From Dongia mobilis (GTDB lineage: Bacteria; Pseudomonadota; Alphaproteobacteria; Dongiales; Dongiaceae), in NCBI RefSeq assembly GCF_945906275.1, contig NZ_CAMDRA010000007.1:1-42869 (forward strand): a stretch of 42,869 bases of DNA, in the 5' to 3' direction. Every line of letters starts with the position of its first letter. Positions within the stretch are counted from its first letter, which is position 1. The notes under the pieces are model-generated. The model saw nothing but the letters and a program-made list of their open reading frames with translations. It was not told where the DNA came from and did not search any database. The position numbers and the translations under genes were made by a program. Below are positions 17,317-24,652 of this stretch, piece by piece.

Positions 17317-17847
17317 ATGAGAGATTTTCCCCTGCCCAAGGTCTACCAGCTGCTGGAACCGGGACCTGTCGTCCTGCTCACGACGGCGCAGCGGGGCAGG
17401 GCCAATGTCATGACCATGTCCTGGCACATGATGGTCGAGTTCGAACCGCCGCTGGTGGCCTGTGTCGTCAGCAGCGCCGATTTCAGCTTCGCCGCCCTGC
17501 GGGCGACCAAGGAATGCGTGATTGCCATTCCGGCCGTGGAACTGGCGCCCAAAGTGGTCAAGGTCGGCAACAGTTCGGGCAGCAGCATCGACAAGTTTGC
17601 CGCCTTCGGTCTTACCGCCAAGCCGGCAACCATGGTGAAGGCGCCCCTGATTACCGAATGCTTCGCCAATCTCGAATGCCGGGTGGTCGATACAAACCTG
17701 GTCAACAAATACAGCCTGTTTGTCCTGGAAGTGGTGAAGGCCTGGCGCGACCCGAAGCAGAAGAACCCGCGCACCATCCATCACCAGGGCCATGGTCGAT
17801 TCGTTGTCGATGGCGAAACGATCCGCCTCGCCTCCAGGATGCCCTGA
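17317..17847 (+). CDS. Flavin reductase-like (flavoredoxin/DIM6-NTAB family) protein
   Basis: A 176-aa FMN-binding split-barrel protein. GPVVLLTTAQRGRANVMTMSWHMM is the start of the flavin reductase-like domain, and PPLVACVVSSADFSFAALRATKECVIAIPA the FMN-contacting middle. The end (LEVVKAWRDPKQKNPRTIHHQGHGRFVVDGE) matches the flavoredoxin type rather than the short-chain flavin reductases partnered with monooxygenases. No monooxygenase gene is adjacent, so its redox partner is unknown. The ATG follows AGGATCGACCAGG. It converges with the acetyltransferase gene downstream. Confidence 0.82.
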   Translation: MRDFPLPKVYQLLEPGPVVLLTTAQRGRANVMTMSWHMMVEFEPPLVACVVSSADFSFAALRATKECVIAIPAVELAPKVVKVGNSSGSSIDKFAAFGLTAKPATMVKAPLITECFANLECRVVDTNLVNKYSLFVLEVVKAWRDPKQKNPRTIHHQGHGRFVVDGETIRLASRMP

Positions 17848-17876
17848 TCCGAAAGGCCTCGCCCCGGAAGGCCTGA

Positions 17877-18611
17877 CTAGGCGAGCGCCGATTCCATCAT
17901 GAAGGAGAGCCGCTGCCGCGCTTGGCCGGCAGCGTCGAAATTCTCCGGTGCCAACCAGGCTTCATAAACGGCGCGGATTTTCGGCCAATCCTTGTCGATG
18001 ATCGAATACCAGGCCGTGTCGCGGTTGCGGCCCTTATAGATCGTGGCCTGCCAGAAGGTGCCTTCATAGATAAAGCCGAGACGCCCGGCCGCGGCCTGGG
18101 ACGGCCCATTCAGCGCATCGCATTTCCATTCATAGCGGCGATAGCCGAGCTCGTCGAAGACGCGCTTCATGAGGAGATACATGGCTTCCGTGGCGGCCGC
18201 CGTGCGTTGCAGGGCCGGCGCGTAGTTGATGTGCCCGACCTCGATGACGCCGACCGCGGGCTCGATGCGCAGATAGCTGGCGACACCGCTGGCCTTGCCC
18301 GTCGCCTTGTCGATGATGGCGTGGAACAGCGGATCTTCGGATTTCGCCATGGCGGCAACCCAGTCGCGATAGGTCTTCTCATTGTCATAGGGGCCATAGG
18401 GCAGATAGGTCCAGATGCGCCCGTCACGGTCCTGGGCGTTGGCGGCATAGAGGTCCGCCGCATGCCTTTCCGCATCCAGCATCTCGATCCGGACGAAGCG
18501 GCCGTCGAGGGGCGCCCGCGGTGGACGTGGCCGTGCGGTCCAGCCAGGCACCGGAAAGCCGATCTCCTGGCCCAGTTCATTCACCACCGGCTTTTCCCCG
18601 CTCCCGCTCAT
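17877..18611 (-). CDS. GNAT-family N-acetyltransferase (RimJ/RimL type)
   Basis: A 244-aa cytosolic protein with a RimJ/RimL-type acetyltransferase domain. About 35 residues of extension precede PLDGRFVRIEMLDAERHAADLY. GKASGVASYLRIEPAVGVIEVGHINYAP is the beta4 region, and ATEAMYLLMKRVFDELGYRRYEWKCDALNGPSQAAAGRLGFIYEG the acetyl-CoA-binding and C-terminal part. Homologues of this size are common in proteobacteria and often annotated only as GNAT; the substrate cannot be read from sequence. It is divergent from the ABC exporter operon. Confidence 0.85.
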   Translation of the reverse strand: MSGSGEKPVVNELGQEIGFPVPGWTARPRPPRAPLDGRFVRIEMLDAERHAADLYAANAQDRDGRIWTYLPYGPYDNEKTYRDWVAAMAKSEDPLFHAIIDKATGKASGVASYLRIEPAVGVIEVGHINYAPALQRTAAATEAMYLLMKRVFDELGYRRYEWKCDALNGPSQAAAGRLGFIYEGTFWQATIYKGRNRDTAWYSIIDKDWPKIRAVYEAWLAPENFDAAGQARQRLSFMMESALA

Positions 18612-18721
18612 GACAGAACATCCTTTTGGTTCTCGATCTGGCCAGTCAGCCAGCGATGACCTTATAGTAATCCCGACTCGACATTCAATCTCGTGCTCTG
18701 AGCCCAGGTCCGGAGACTGCC

Positions 18722-19735
18722 ATGCGCGCCGTCAAAGCCGCCGTCTTCAAGGTCGCCGTCTTCAATGTCGCCATCTTCACTGCGCTGATCGCCCTTGCCG
18801 CCTGTGAAAAGACGCCTTCGGATCGCCTGCTCGGTTATGTCGAAGGTGATTATGTCTACATGGCCCTGCCGGAGGCGGGCCGTCTCACCGAGATCAAGGT
18901 GGCGCGCGGCGATTCGGTCGCAGCCGGTGCCATCCTGTTTACGCTCGATGACACCGCGACCCGCGCGCGGCTGAACCAAGCGCTGGCTGACCTTGCCGAG
19001 GCCGAACGGACACTGACCGATCTCCAGTCGGGCGAACGGCCGCAGGAGCTGGCAATCATCGAGGCGCAGCTCGACTCGGCGCTGGCCTCGTTGATGCTCT
19101 CGGAGCCGCGCGTGAAGCGGCGGCGCGAACTGGTGAAGAGCAACATCGTCGGCACCGAAGATCTCGACGCCGCCGAGGCCTCGATCCTGGAAGATCGTGG
19201 CCGCATCGCTGAAATGACCACCCGCCTGGAAGCCGCCCGCCTGCCGGAGCGTGCCGACCGCATCGCAGCTCAGCAGGCAGCTGTCGACGCCTTTCGCGCG
19301 GCGGTGATCGAGGCGCAATGGTCGCTGGATGAGCGCCGGGCCATCGCGCCGGCCGCCGGCAGCGTCGAGGATGTCTATTACCGCCTGGGCGAGCAGGTGG
19401 GTGCTGAAAAGCCGGTCCTGCAACTCCTGCCGCGGGAGAACATCAAGCTTCGGATCTATGTCCCCGAGGTCGAGCTCGGGAAGTATCGCGTCGGCCAGAC
19501 ACTCGCCGTCAATTGCGATGGCTGTCCGGACAATCTCACCGCCACGATCAACTTCATCGCGGCCGAAGCCGAATACACGCCGCCCGTGATCTACAGCGAT
19601 ACCAGCCGCGCCAAGCTGGTCTTCCTGATCGAAGCAAAGCCCGACGCCGGCGCGCCCGCGGACTTCCAATGGCATCCCGGCCAGCCGGTGGATGCGCGCC
19701 CGGTGGATGCAAACGGGGTCCGGGCCGGCTCATGA
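18722..19735 (+). CDS. HlyD/YbhG-family membrane-fusion protein, predicted lipoprotein
   Basis: Periplasmic adaptor of a tripartite ABC exporter, 337 aa. The N-terminus ends in the lipobox LIALAAC (Cys at about 29), so lipidation is predicted instead of the usual single membrane anchor. The hydrophobic stretch before it is built from three 15-bp repeats (18740-18784), giving AVFKV-AVFNV-AIFTA. Then come the first lipoyl half (GYVEGDYVYMALPEAGRLTEIKVARGDSV), a long alpha-helical hairpin (about 85-190, LADLAEAERTLTDLQSGERPQEL and onward) and the second lipoyl/barrel part. It overlaps the ATPase gene as ATGA. YbhG-type proteins work with an ATPase, ABC-2 permeases and an outer-membrane channel; no channel gene is nearby. 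Confidence 0.9.
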   Translation: MRAVKAAVFKVAVFNVAIFTALIALAACEKTPSDRLLGYVEGDYVYMALPEAGRLTEIKVARGDSVAAGAILFTLDDTATRARLNQALADLAEAERTLTDLQSGERPQELAIIEAQLDSALASLMLSEPRVKRRRELVKSNIVGTEDLDAAEASILEDRGRIAEMTTRLEAARLPERADRIAAQQAAVDAFRAAVIEAQWSLDERRAIAPAAGSVEDVYYRLGEQVGAEKPVLQLLPRENIKLRIYVPEVELGKYRVGQTLAVNCDGCPDNLTATINFIAAEAEYTPPVIYSDTSRAKLVFLIEAKPDAGAPADFQWHPGQPVDARPVDANGVRAGS

Positions 19736-20742
19736 GCGAGGCCGTCATCGATGTGCAGGGCCTGACCAAATCGTTCGGCAACAAGCGCGTCGTCGACGAT
19801 GTCGCCTTGCGCGTCGGCAAGGGGCAGATCTACGGCTTCCTCGGCCCCAATGGCAGCGGCAAGACGACAACCCTGCGCATGCTGTGCGGTCTGCTGACGC
19901 CCGACGCGGGAACAGGCTCCTGCCTCGGCTTCGATATCCTGAACCAGGCGGCCGAGATCAAGCGCCGCACCGGCTATATGACGCAGCGCTTCAGCCTCTA
20001 CGAGGATCTCACCATCCGCGAGAATCTCGCTTTCGTGGCCCGCGTCTATGGCCTGGGCCGCCTGCGCCAGCGCGTCGACACGGCGCTCGAGCGATTGGGT
20101 CTCGCTGCACGGCAGAGGCAGCTGGCGGGACAATTGTCGGGCGGCTGGAAGCAGCGCCTGGCACTCGCTGCCTGCATTCTCCACGAACCGGAACTGCTGT
20201 TGCTGGACGAGCCCACCGCCGGTGTCGACCCGAAAGCCAGGCGCGACTTCTGGGACCAGATCCATGCCCTGGCCGGGGCGGGTCTCACCGTGCTGGTGAG
20301 CACGCATTACATGGACGAGGCGGAACGCTGTCATGAAATCCTCTACATCGCCTACGGCCGGCTGATCGCCAAGGGCACCATCAGGCAAGTGCTGGCGGCA
20401 CACGACCTTGCCACCTGGTCGGTCGAGGGGCCGAACCTGCATCTGCTGTCGCGCGAACTGCAGCAGCTGCCCGGCATCGACACGGTCGCGGCCTTCGGCA
20501 CCATTCTTCACGTCTGCGGGCGCGACGCCGCTGCGCTCGATGCCAGCATCGCGCCTTATCGCCATCGCCCCGAATTGCACTGGGAACGTTCAAGTCCCAG
20601 CCTCGAGGATATCTTCATCCAGTTGATGGCTGAACTGGACGGCAATGGGCAGGGCAGCAATGGCCTGGGCAGCAATGGCCTGGGCAGCAATGGCCTGGGC
20701 GGCAATGGACTGGACATCAATGGACTGGGCGGCCGGAAATGA
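19732..20742 (+). CDS. ABC exporter ATP-binding protein (YbhF/CcmA-like) with NG-rich repeat tail
   Basis: ATPase of an ABC-2 exporter, 336 aa. Motifs: Walker A GPNGSGKTT near residue 40, Q-loop MTQRFSLYEDLTIREN, signature LSGGWKQRLALAA, Walker B LLLLDEPTAGVDP, and H-loop VSTHYMDEAERC. After the conserved SLEDIFIQLMAELDG end there is an extra tail NGQGSNGLGSNGLG..GGRK encoded by 15-bp tandem repeats and absent from typical relatives. The start overlaps the adaptor gene (ATGA) and the stop overlaps the permease (ATGA), so all three are coupled. The ATG at 19732 is used; the longer open frame lies inside the adaptor gene. Confidence 0.92.
   Translation: MSEAVIDVQGLTKSFGNKRVVDDVALRVGKGQIYGFLGPNGSGKTTTLRMLCGLLTPDAGTGSCLGFDILNQAAEIKRRTGYMTQRFSLYEDLTIRENLAFVARVYGLGRLRQRVDTALERLGLAARQRQLAGQLSGGWKQRLALAACILHEPELLLLDEPTAGVDPKARRDFWDQIHALAGAGLTVLVSTHYMDEAERCHEILYIAYGRLIAKGTIRQVLAAHDLATWSVEGPNLHLLSRELQQLPGIDTVAAFGTILHVCGRDAAALDASIAPYRHRPELHWERSSPSLEDIFIQLMAELDGNGQGSNGLGSNGLGSNGLGGNGLDINGLGGRK
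20641..20727 (+). repeat. 15-bp coding minisatellite in the exporter ATPase C-terminus
   Basis: Three identical units GGCAGCAATGGCCTG (20653-20667, 20668-20682, 20683-20697) are followed by two diverged units (20698-20712, 20713-20727) and preceded by a shortened one (20641-20652). Each full unit encodes G-S-N-G-L or a variant. Identical neighbouring copies indicate recent expansion, and copy number may vary between strains. Confidence 0.95.
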
Positions 20743-21872
20743 GGCTGTTCTCGCTATCGCGCTTCTGGGCCATCCTGGTGAAGGAATTCATCCAGATGCG
20801 GCGCGACCGCCTGACCTTCGGCATGATGATGGGTGTCCCGCTGCTGCAGCTGCTGCTGTTCGGCTATGCCATCAATACCGACCCGAAGAACCTGCCGGCG
20901 GTCGCCGTCGTGGCCGAGAACTCGGTCTTCGCGAGGTCGCTGCTGCGCGCCATGGAGCATACCGGTTACATCCGTTTCATCGGTGCGCCGGTTGACGCCG
21001 CCACCGCCGATCGCCTGATACGGCGCGGCGACGTGCAGTTCGCCGTCCACATTCCGCCGGATTTTGCCGAGGATCTGGTGCGCGGCAGGCAGCCGGCGCT
21101 GCTGGTCGAAGCCGATGCCACCGATCCGGTCGCAACCGGGAACGCTGTGGCGGCGCTGCAGGGACTTGATGTCACCGCCCTGGTGCATGACCTCAAAGGG
21201 CCGCTCGCCGATCTGCAGAGCGATAGGGCGCCGTTCGAGGTCCGGCTGCACAAGCGCTACAATGCGGAAGGCATCACGCAATACAACATTGTGCCGGGCC
21301 TGATGGGCGTCGTGCTCACCATGACCATGGTCATGATGACGTCGCTCGCCGTCACGCGCGAGCGAGAGCGCGGCACGATGGAGAATCTCCTCGCCATGCC
21401 GGTCCTGCCGATGGAGGTGATGCTGGGCAAGATCCTGCCCTATATCCTGGTCGGCTATGTTCAGGTCGCCATCATCATCGTGGCGGCGCGCTATCTGTTT
21501 ACCGTGCCGCTGATGGGCTCCCTGCTGCTGCTCAGCCTGGCGGCCATCATCTTAATCGCCGCCAATCTGGCCGTCGGCTTCACCTTCTCGACCATGTCGA
21601 CCAACCAGCTGCAGGCGATGCAGATGTCGGTGTTCTTCTTTCTGCCCTCATTGCTGCTGTCCGGCTTCATGTTTCCCTTCCGCGGCATGCCGGTCTGGGC
21701 CCAGGTGATCGGGGAGGCCCTGCCCCTCACCCATTTCCTGCGCATCGTCCGGGGCATTCTGCTGAAAGGGAACAGCTGGCCGGAGATCTGGCCGGATCTG
21801 TGGCCGATCATGCTCTTTCTGCTCCTGGCGGCCGTCCTGGCCATGATCCGCTATCGCCGTACCCTTGATTAG
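20739..21872 (+). CDS. ABC-2 type exporter permease (YbhS/YbhR-like)
   Basis: Inner-membrane permease of 377 aa. One N-terminal membrane segment (MMGVPLLQLLLFGYAI) is followed by a large periplasmic domain of about 150 residues (from NTDPKNLPAVAVVAENS), then five C-terminal segments including VPGLMGVVLTMTMVMMTSLAVTRERERGTMENLL, the ABC-2 landmark, and FLPSLLLSGFMFPFRGMP. YbhFSR systems have two permease genes; here there is one, so it would act as a homodimer. It ends in ...RRTLD-stop, and the stop codon is the first of five in-frame stops made by a tandem repeat. Confidence 0.92.
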   Translation: MRLFSLSRFWAILVKEFIQMRRDRLTFGMMMGVPLLQLLLFGYAINTDPKNLPAVAVVAENSVFARSLLRAMEHTGYIRFIGAPVDAATADRLIRRGDVQFAVHIPPDFAEDLVRGRQPALLVEADATDPVATGNAVAALQGLDVTALVHDLKGPLADLQSDRAPFEVRLHKRYNAEGITQYNIVPGLMGVVLTMTMVMMTSLAVTRERERGTMENLLAMPVLPMEVMLGKILPYILVGYVQVAIIIVAARYLFTVPLMGSLLLLSLAAIILIAANLAVGFTFSTMSTNQLQAMQMSVFFFLPSLLLSGFMFPFRGMPVWAQVIGEALPLTHFLRIVRGILLKGNSWPEIWPDLWPIMLFLLLAAVLAMIRYRRTLD

Positions 21873-21938
21873 CTGCCCCTCGATTAACTATCCCTAGATT
21901 AGCCGCCCCCTCATTAGCTGGCCGCTGATTAGCCAACT
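21864..21938 (+). repeat. Five 15-bp tandem repeats giving five in-frame stop codons
   Basis: Units begin at 21864, 21879, 21894, 21909 and 21924, each carrying a (G/C)ATTA(G/A) core, e.g. CTTGATTAGCTGCCC. Because the period is 15, the stop codons at 21870, 21885, 21900, 21915 and 21930 (TAG, TAA, TAG, TAG, TAG) are all in the permease frame. Copies have diverged outside the core while the stop in each has been kept. Confidence 0.85.
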
Positions 21939-22048
21939 GGCGGCCATCCGCCGCAGGGCCGGGATACCCGGACTGTGAACTGCATCACTTGTGATCCAGC
22001 CCCGATCTCGCTACCTAGGAAACAAGAGTTGTTCCCAAGGAGCAGAAA

Positions 22049-22510
22049 ATGACCGCGTCGAAACCGACTACGTTCCTGACCAAGTTGCGCCGCCATGGCA
22101 CCCTGGCTGCCCTGGCCGGCGTTACGATGCTGGCAAGCGCCTGTGTCCAGACGCGGCCAGCCCCGGCCGCCGGGCAGGATCCCTTTGTCATCAGCCAGTC
22201 GACCAATGCCTCGCTGCGGGATTATCTGGGGAAGATCTATCCCAATCTGCGCGGTGCCTTTGCGGTCAGTGCCGATGGCGCCAATTCCTATTATGTCTTC
22301 TGCCCCGATATCCTGTGCAGCCCGGGAAACTTCAGCGGTATCGCGCAATCACAATGCCGCTCGCTGAGTGGGCAGGATTGCTACCTGTTCTATGTCCACA
22401 ACGAGCCCCGCATGGCGTTTACCGTCGCCGACCAGAAAACGCCGACCGGGCGCCATGGTTTCCGTCGCGGGCGTCCGCTCGATGAACTGCCGATCTATAA
22501 TCGGAACTAG
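22049..22510 (+). CDS. Hypothetical lipoprotein
   Basis: A 153-aa protein I do not recognise. AAGGAG lies 7 bases before the ATG. Residues about 10-32 form a signal peptide with twin basic residues (KLRRHGTL) and the lipobox LASAC, so the mature protein begins at Cys32 and is membrane anchored. The mature part has a conserved-looking core, GAFAVSADGANSYYVFCPDILC, then SQCRSLSGQDCYLFYV. These four cysteines (FC, LC, QC, DC) could form two disulfides in the periplasm. The end is polar and arginine-rich (GRHGFRRGRPLDELPIYNRN). It follows the exporter operon by 176 bases and its 3' end overlaps the convergent binding-protein gene by 4 bases. No function is proposed. Confidence 0.75.
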   Translation: MTASKPTTFLTKLRRHGTLAALAGVTMLASACVQTRPAPAAGQDPFVISQSTNASLRDYLGKIYPNLRGAFAVSADGANSYYVFCPDILCSPGNFSGIAQSQCRSLSGQDCYLFYVHNEPRMAFTVADQKTPTGRHGFRRGRPLDELPIYNRN

Positions 22511-23499
22511 GGTCGCTGGCGCAGGATCGCGCTCACGGCGCCGGCCGGTGCGGACGTCAGGGTTGGCTCGGGCGCACCGGTCAGCAGCAGGTTGACGGTT
22601 CGGTCGAAGGCGGCATCGTCGAGCGCGCCAATCTCGACCGTCCCGGCGGCAACCGCCTTTGACACCGCCGCCAGCGATTCGGCCACCTGAGCCGGGTCGA
22701 GTTTGTCCTGTGCCGACAATTCCAGAATCAGGCGTTCCGCCTGGCTGGGATCGTCTTGCAGGCTCTGCCAGCCGCGGGCCGCAGCTGTCAGAAACCGAGC
22801 ATAGGCATCGACCTTGGCGGGATTGGCGAGATCGGCACCGCGCGCATAGAGTCCATCCTCAAGCATGCCGAGATCCAGATCCTGGTAGCTATAGGTGATC
22901 AGGCCGGCCCGCCCATCACCCATCGATGCCAGGGCAAAGGGCGCGCGGTAGCTGGTGGTCGTGAGGCAATCAACCTCATTCTCCAGGAAGATCTCGGCGT
23001 CGGCACCCTGCCGTACAATGGTGACGCCACCACCGGTCGCAAAATAGCTGAGGCCCAGGCGCGACAGCCAGGCATAGAACGAGCTTTCCCAGCCATTCAA
23101 CCAGACCCCGACATTATGTCCGGCAAGCTTCATCGGTTGATCAATCGATTTGCGACAGATCAGATTCAATGTGGCGCGCTGGAAGAATTGCGCCACATGC
23201 ACGACGTCGCCGCCCTTGGCACGCGCGGCCAAGGCAAGGGGCATGATCTCGACCGCAAGATCGGCGCTGCTGTCGACGAGGGCATCAATCGGCGCGCGGC
23301 CGAATTGGGACGCGGTCAAGGTGACGTCGAGGCCGGCTTCGGTAAAGTAGCCACGCTGCTGGGCGATCAGGAATCCGGCCGAGCGCGTTGTCGGTCCGTC
23401 CGCCAATGCGACGGTGAGGGCGGTGCGGGTGCTCTGCGCCGTGGCCGACATTGGCTGCAGAACCAGCAACAGCACGAGAAAAACCAGAAAGCGCGTCAT
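22507..23499 (-). CDS. NMT1/SsuA-type ABC transporter substrate-binding protein
   Basis: Periplasmic type II binding protein of the NMT1/ThiY/SsuA superfamily, 330 aa. The signal peptide is residues 1-22 (MTRFLVFLVLLLVLQPMSATAQ). The first lobe has LADGPTTRSAGFLIAQQRGYFTEAGLDVTL, the usual opening, and SSADLAVEIMPLALAARAKGGDVVHVAQFFQ. The second lobe includes GVWLNGWESSFYAWLSRLGL and ends with a helical tail. Ligands in this superfamily include sulfonates, pyrimidine thiamin precursors and nitrate; the sequence does not decide. No permease or ATPase gene lies beside it, so it is an orphan here. Confidence 0.85.
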   Translation of the reverse strand: MTRFLVFLVLLLVLQPMSATAQSTRTALTVALADGPTTRSAGFLIAQQRGYFTEAGLDVTLTASQFGRAPIDALVDSSADLAVEIMPLALAARAKGGDVVHVAQFFQRATLNLICRKSIDQPMKLAGHNVGVWLNGWESSFYAWLSRLGLSYFATGGGVTIVRQGADAEIFLENEVDCLTTTSYRAPFALASMGDGRAGLITYSYQDLDLGMLEDGLYARGADLANPAKVDAYARFLTAAARGWQSLQDDPSQAERLILELSAQDKLDPAQVAESLAAVSKAVAAGTVEIGALDDAAFDRTVNLLLTGAPEPTLTSAPAGAVSAILRQRP

Positions 23500-23608
23500 G
23501 AACAGTCAGTTCCAAAGCCGCCAAGCATGATGATCTTTGCCTTGATAATCCTTGGCTGGCAGATTACAGGCGGTAGGCCAGCAGTGCAAACATGAGGGGC
23601 GTCCGTCG

Positions 23609-24652
23609 ATGAATGCCGCAATCCAACCCGGCCAGCAGGTCCCGGGGGCCGATACCAGGATCGAGACGATCGATATGCATACTGGCGGCGAGCCGGTGCG
23701 CATCGTGACCAAGGGCTATCCAGCCATTTCCGGTGGCACGATTCTGGAAAAGCGTCGCTTTGCCCGCGATCACCTCGATGCGTTCCGCCGTCTGATCATG
23801 TTCGAGCCGCGGGGCCATTACGACATGTATGGGGTGCTGCCGGTGGCGCCAGACTTGCCCGGCGCCGATATGGCGGTCCTGTTCATTCACAATGAAGGCT
23901 ACAGCACCATGTGCGGCCATGCGACCATCGCCCTTGGCCGCTATGCGCTCGACCAGGGAATGATCAAGGCCGGCGCAGACAGCATGGCCCGGCTCAACCT
24001 GCAATGCCCTTGCGGGTTGGTCGAGGTGAGTGTCGCCGCATCGGGACCCGACAAGGGCCGCGTGAGTTTCATCAGCGTGCCGGCCTTCGCCTTCGCCCTT
24101 GACGTCGTTATCGACCTGCCGGGCAAGGGCAAGGTCACCCTCGACATCGGCTATGGCGGCGCCTTCTATGCCTTCCTGCCGGCCGGCGTCTTTGGTCTCG
24201 ACGTCCGCAGCTCGCCCACCGGCGAGCTGGTCGCGGCCGCCAGTGCAGTCACCAGAGCCGTGCAGGCACAGGTGAAGCTGCACCATCCGGATGATCCCGA
24301 CCTTGCCTTTCTTTATGGAACGATCCTGACCGATGGTGGCGATGGCGCTTCAGGACCGACCGCCAACATCTGTGTCTTCGCCGCCAATGAGGTTGACCGG
24401 AGTCCCACGGGCAGCGGCGTCACCGCGCGTCTGGCGTTGATGGCAGCACGCGGGGAGATCGCCGATCAAGCATGGCGCCAGTTTGAAAGTGTCACCGGCG
24501 CCATTTTCCAGGGCCGTGTCGCCAGCCATCTTCGCACGGGCGAATTCCCGGCCATCCGGGCCGAGGTGGCGGGCCGCGCCTATTACACCGGCCGCGCCAG
24601 CTTCACGGTCGAGCCGGAGGATCCGCTGGCCGGCGGGTTCCTGCTGCGATGA
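23609..24652 (+). CDS. Proline racemase-family protein, probable trans-3-hydroxy-L-proline dehydratase
   Basis: A 347-aa cytosolic member of the proline racemase superfamily. The first catalytic site has Cys102 in MCGHATIALG. The second, which is Cys in proline racemases and 4-hydroxyproline epimerases (SPCGTG), is Thr267 in DRSPTGSGVTARLA. That Cys/Thr pair is the known mark of trans-3-hydroxy-L-proline dehydratases, which convert trans-3-hydroxyproline to pyrroline-2-carboxylate. Substrate-loop blocks IDMHTGGEPVRIV and GPTANICVFAANEVDRSP are intact. The ATG at 23609 has GAGGGG 10 bases ahead. The stop overlaps gpsA as ATGA. The ketimine reductase expected to follow in the pathway is not in the window. 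Confidence 0.87.
   Translation: MNAAIQPGQQVPGADTRIETIDMHTGGEPVRIVTKGYPAISGGTILEKRRFARDHLDAFRRLIMFEPRGHYDMYGVLPVAPDLPGADMAVLFIHNEGYSTMCGHATIALGRYALDQGMIKAGADSMARLNLQCPCGLVEVSVAASGPDKGRVSFISVPAFAFALDVVIDLPGKGKVTLDIGYGGAFYAFLPAGVFGLDVRSSPTGELVAAASAVTRAVQAQVKLHHPDDPDLAFLYGTILTDGGDGASGPTANICVFAANEVDRSPTGSGVTARLALMAARGEIADQAWRQFESVTGAIFQGRVASHLRTGEFPAIRAEVAGRAYYTGRASFTVEPEDPLAGGFLLR

Noticed and set aside
23552-23608. Earlier start for the hydroxyproline dehydratase-like gene
   Set aside because: The extra 19 residues are not family-like and the ATG at 23609 has its own ribosome site.
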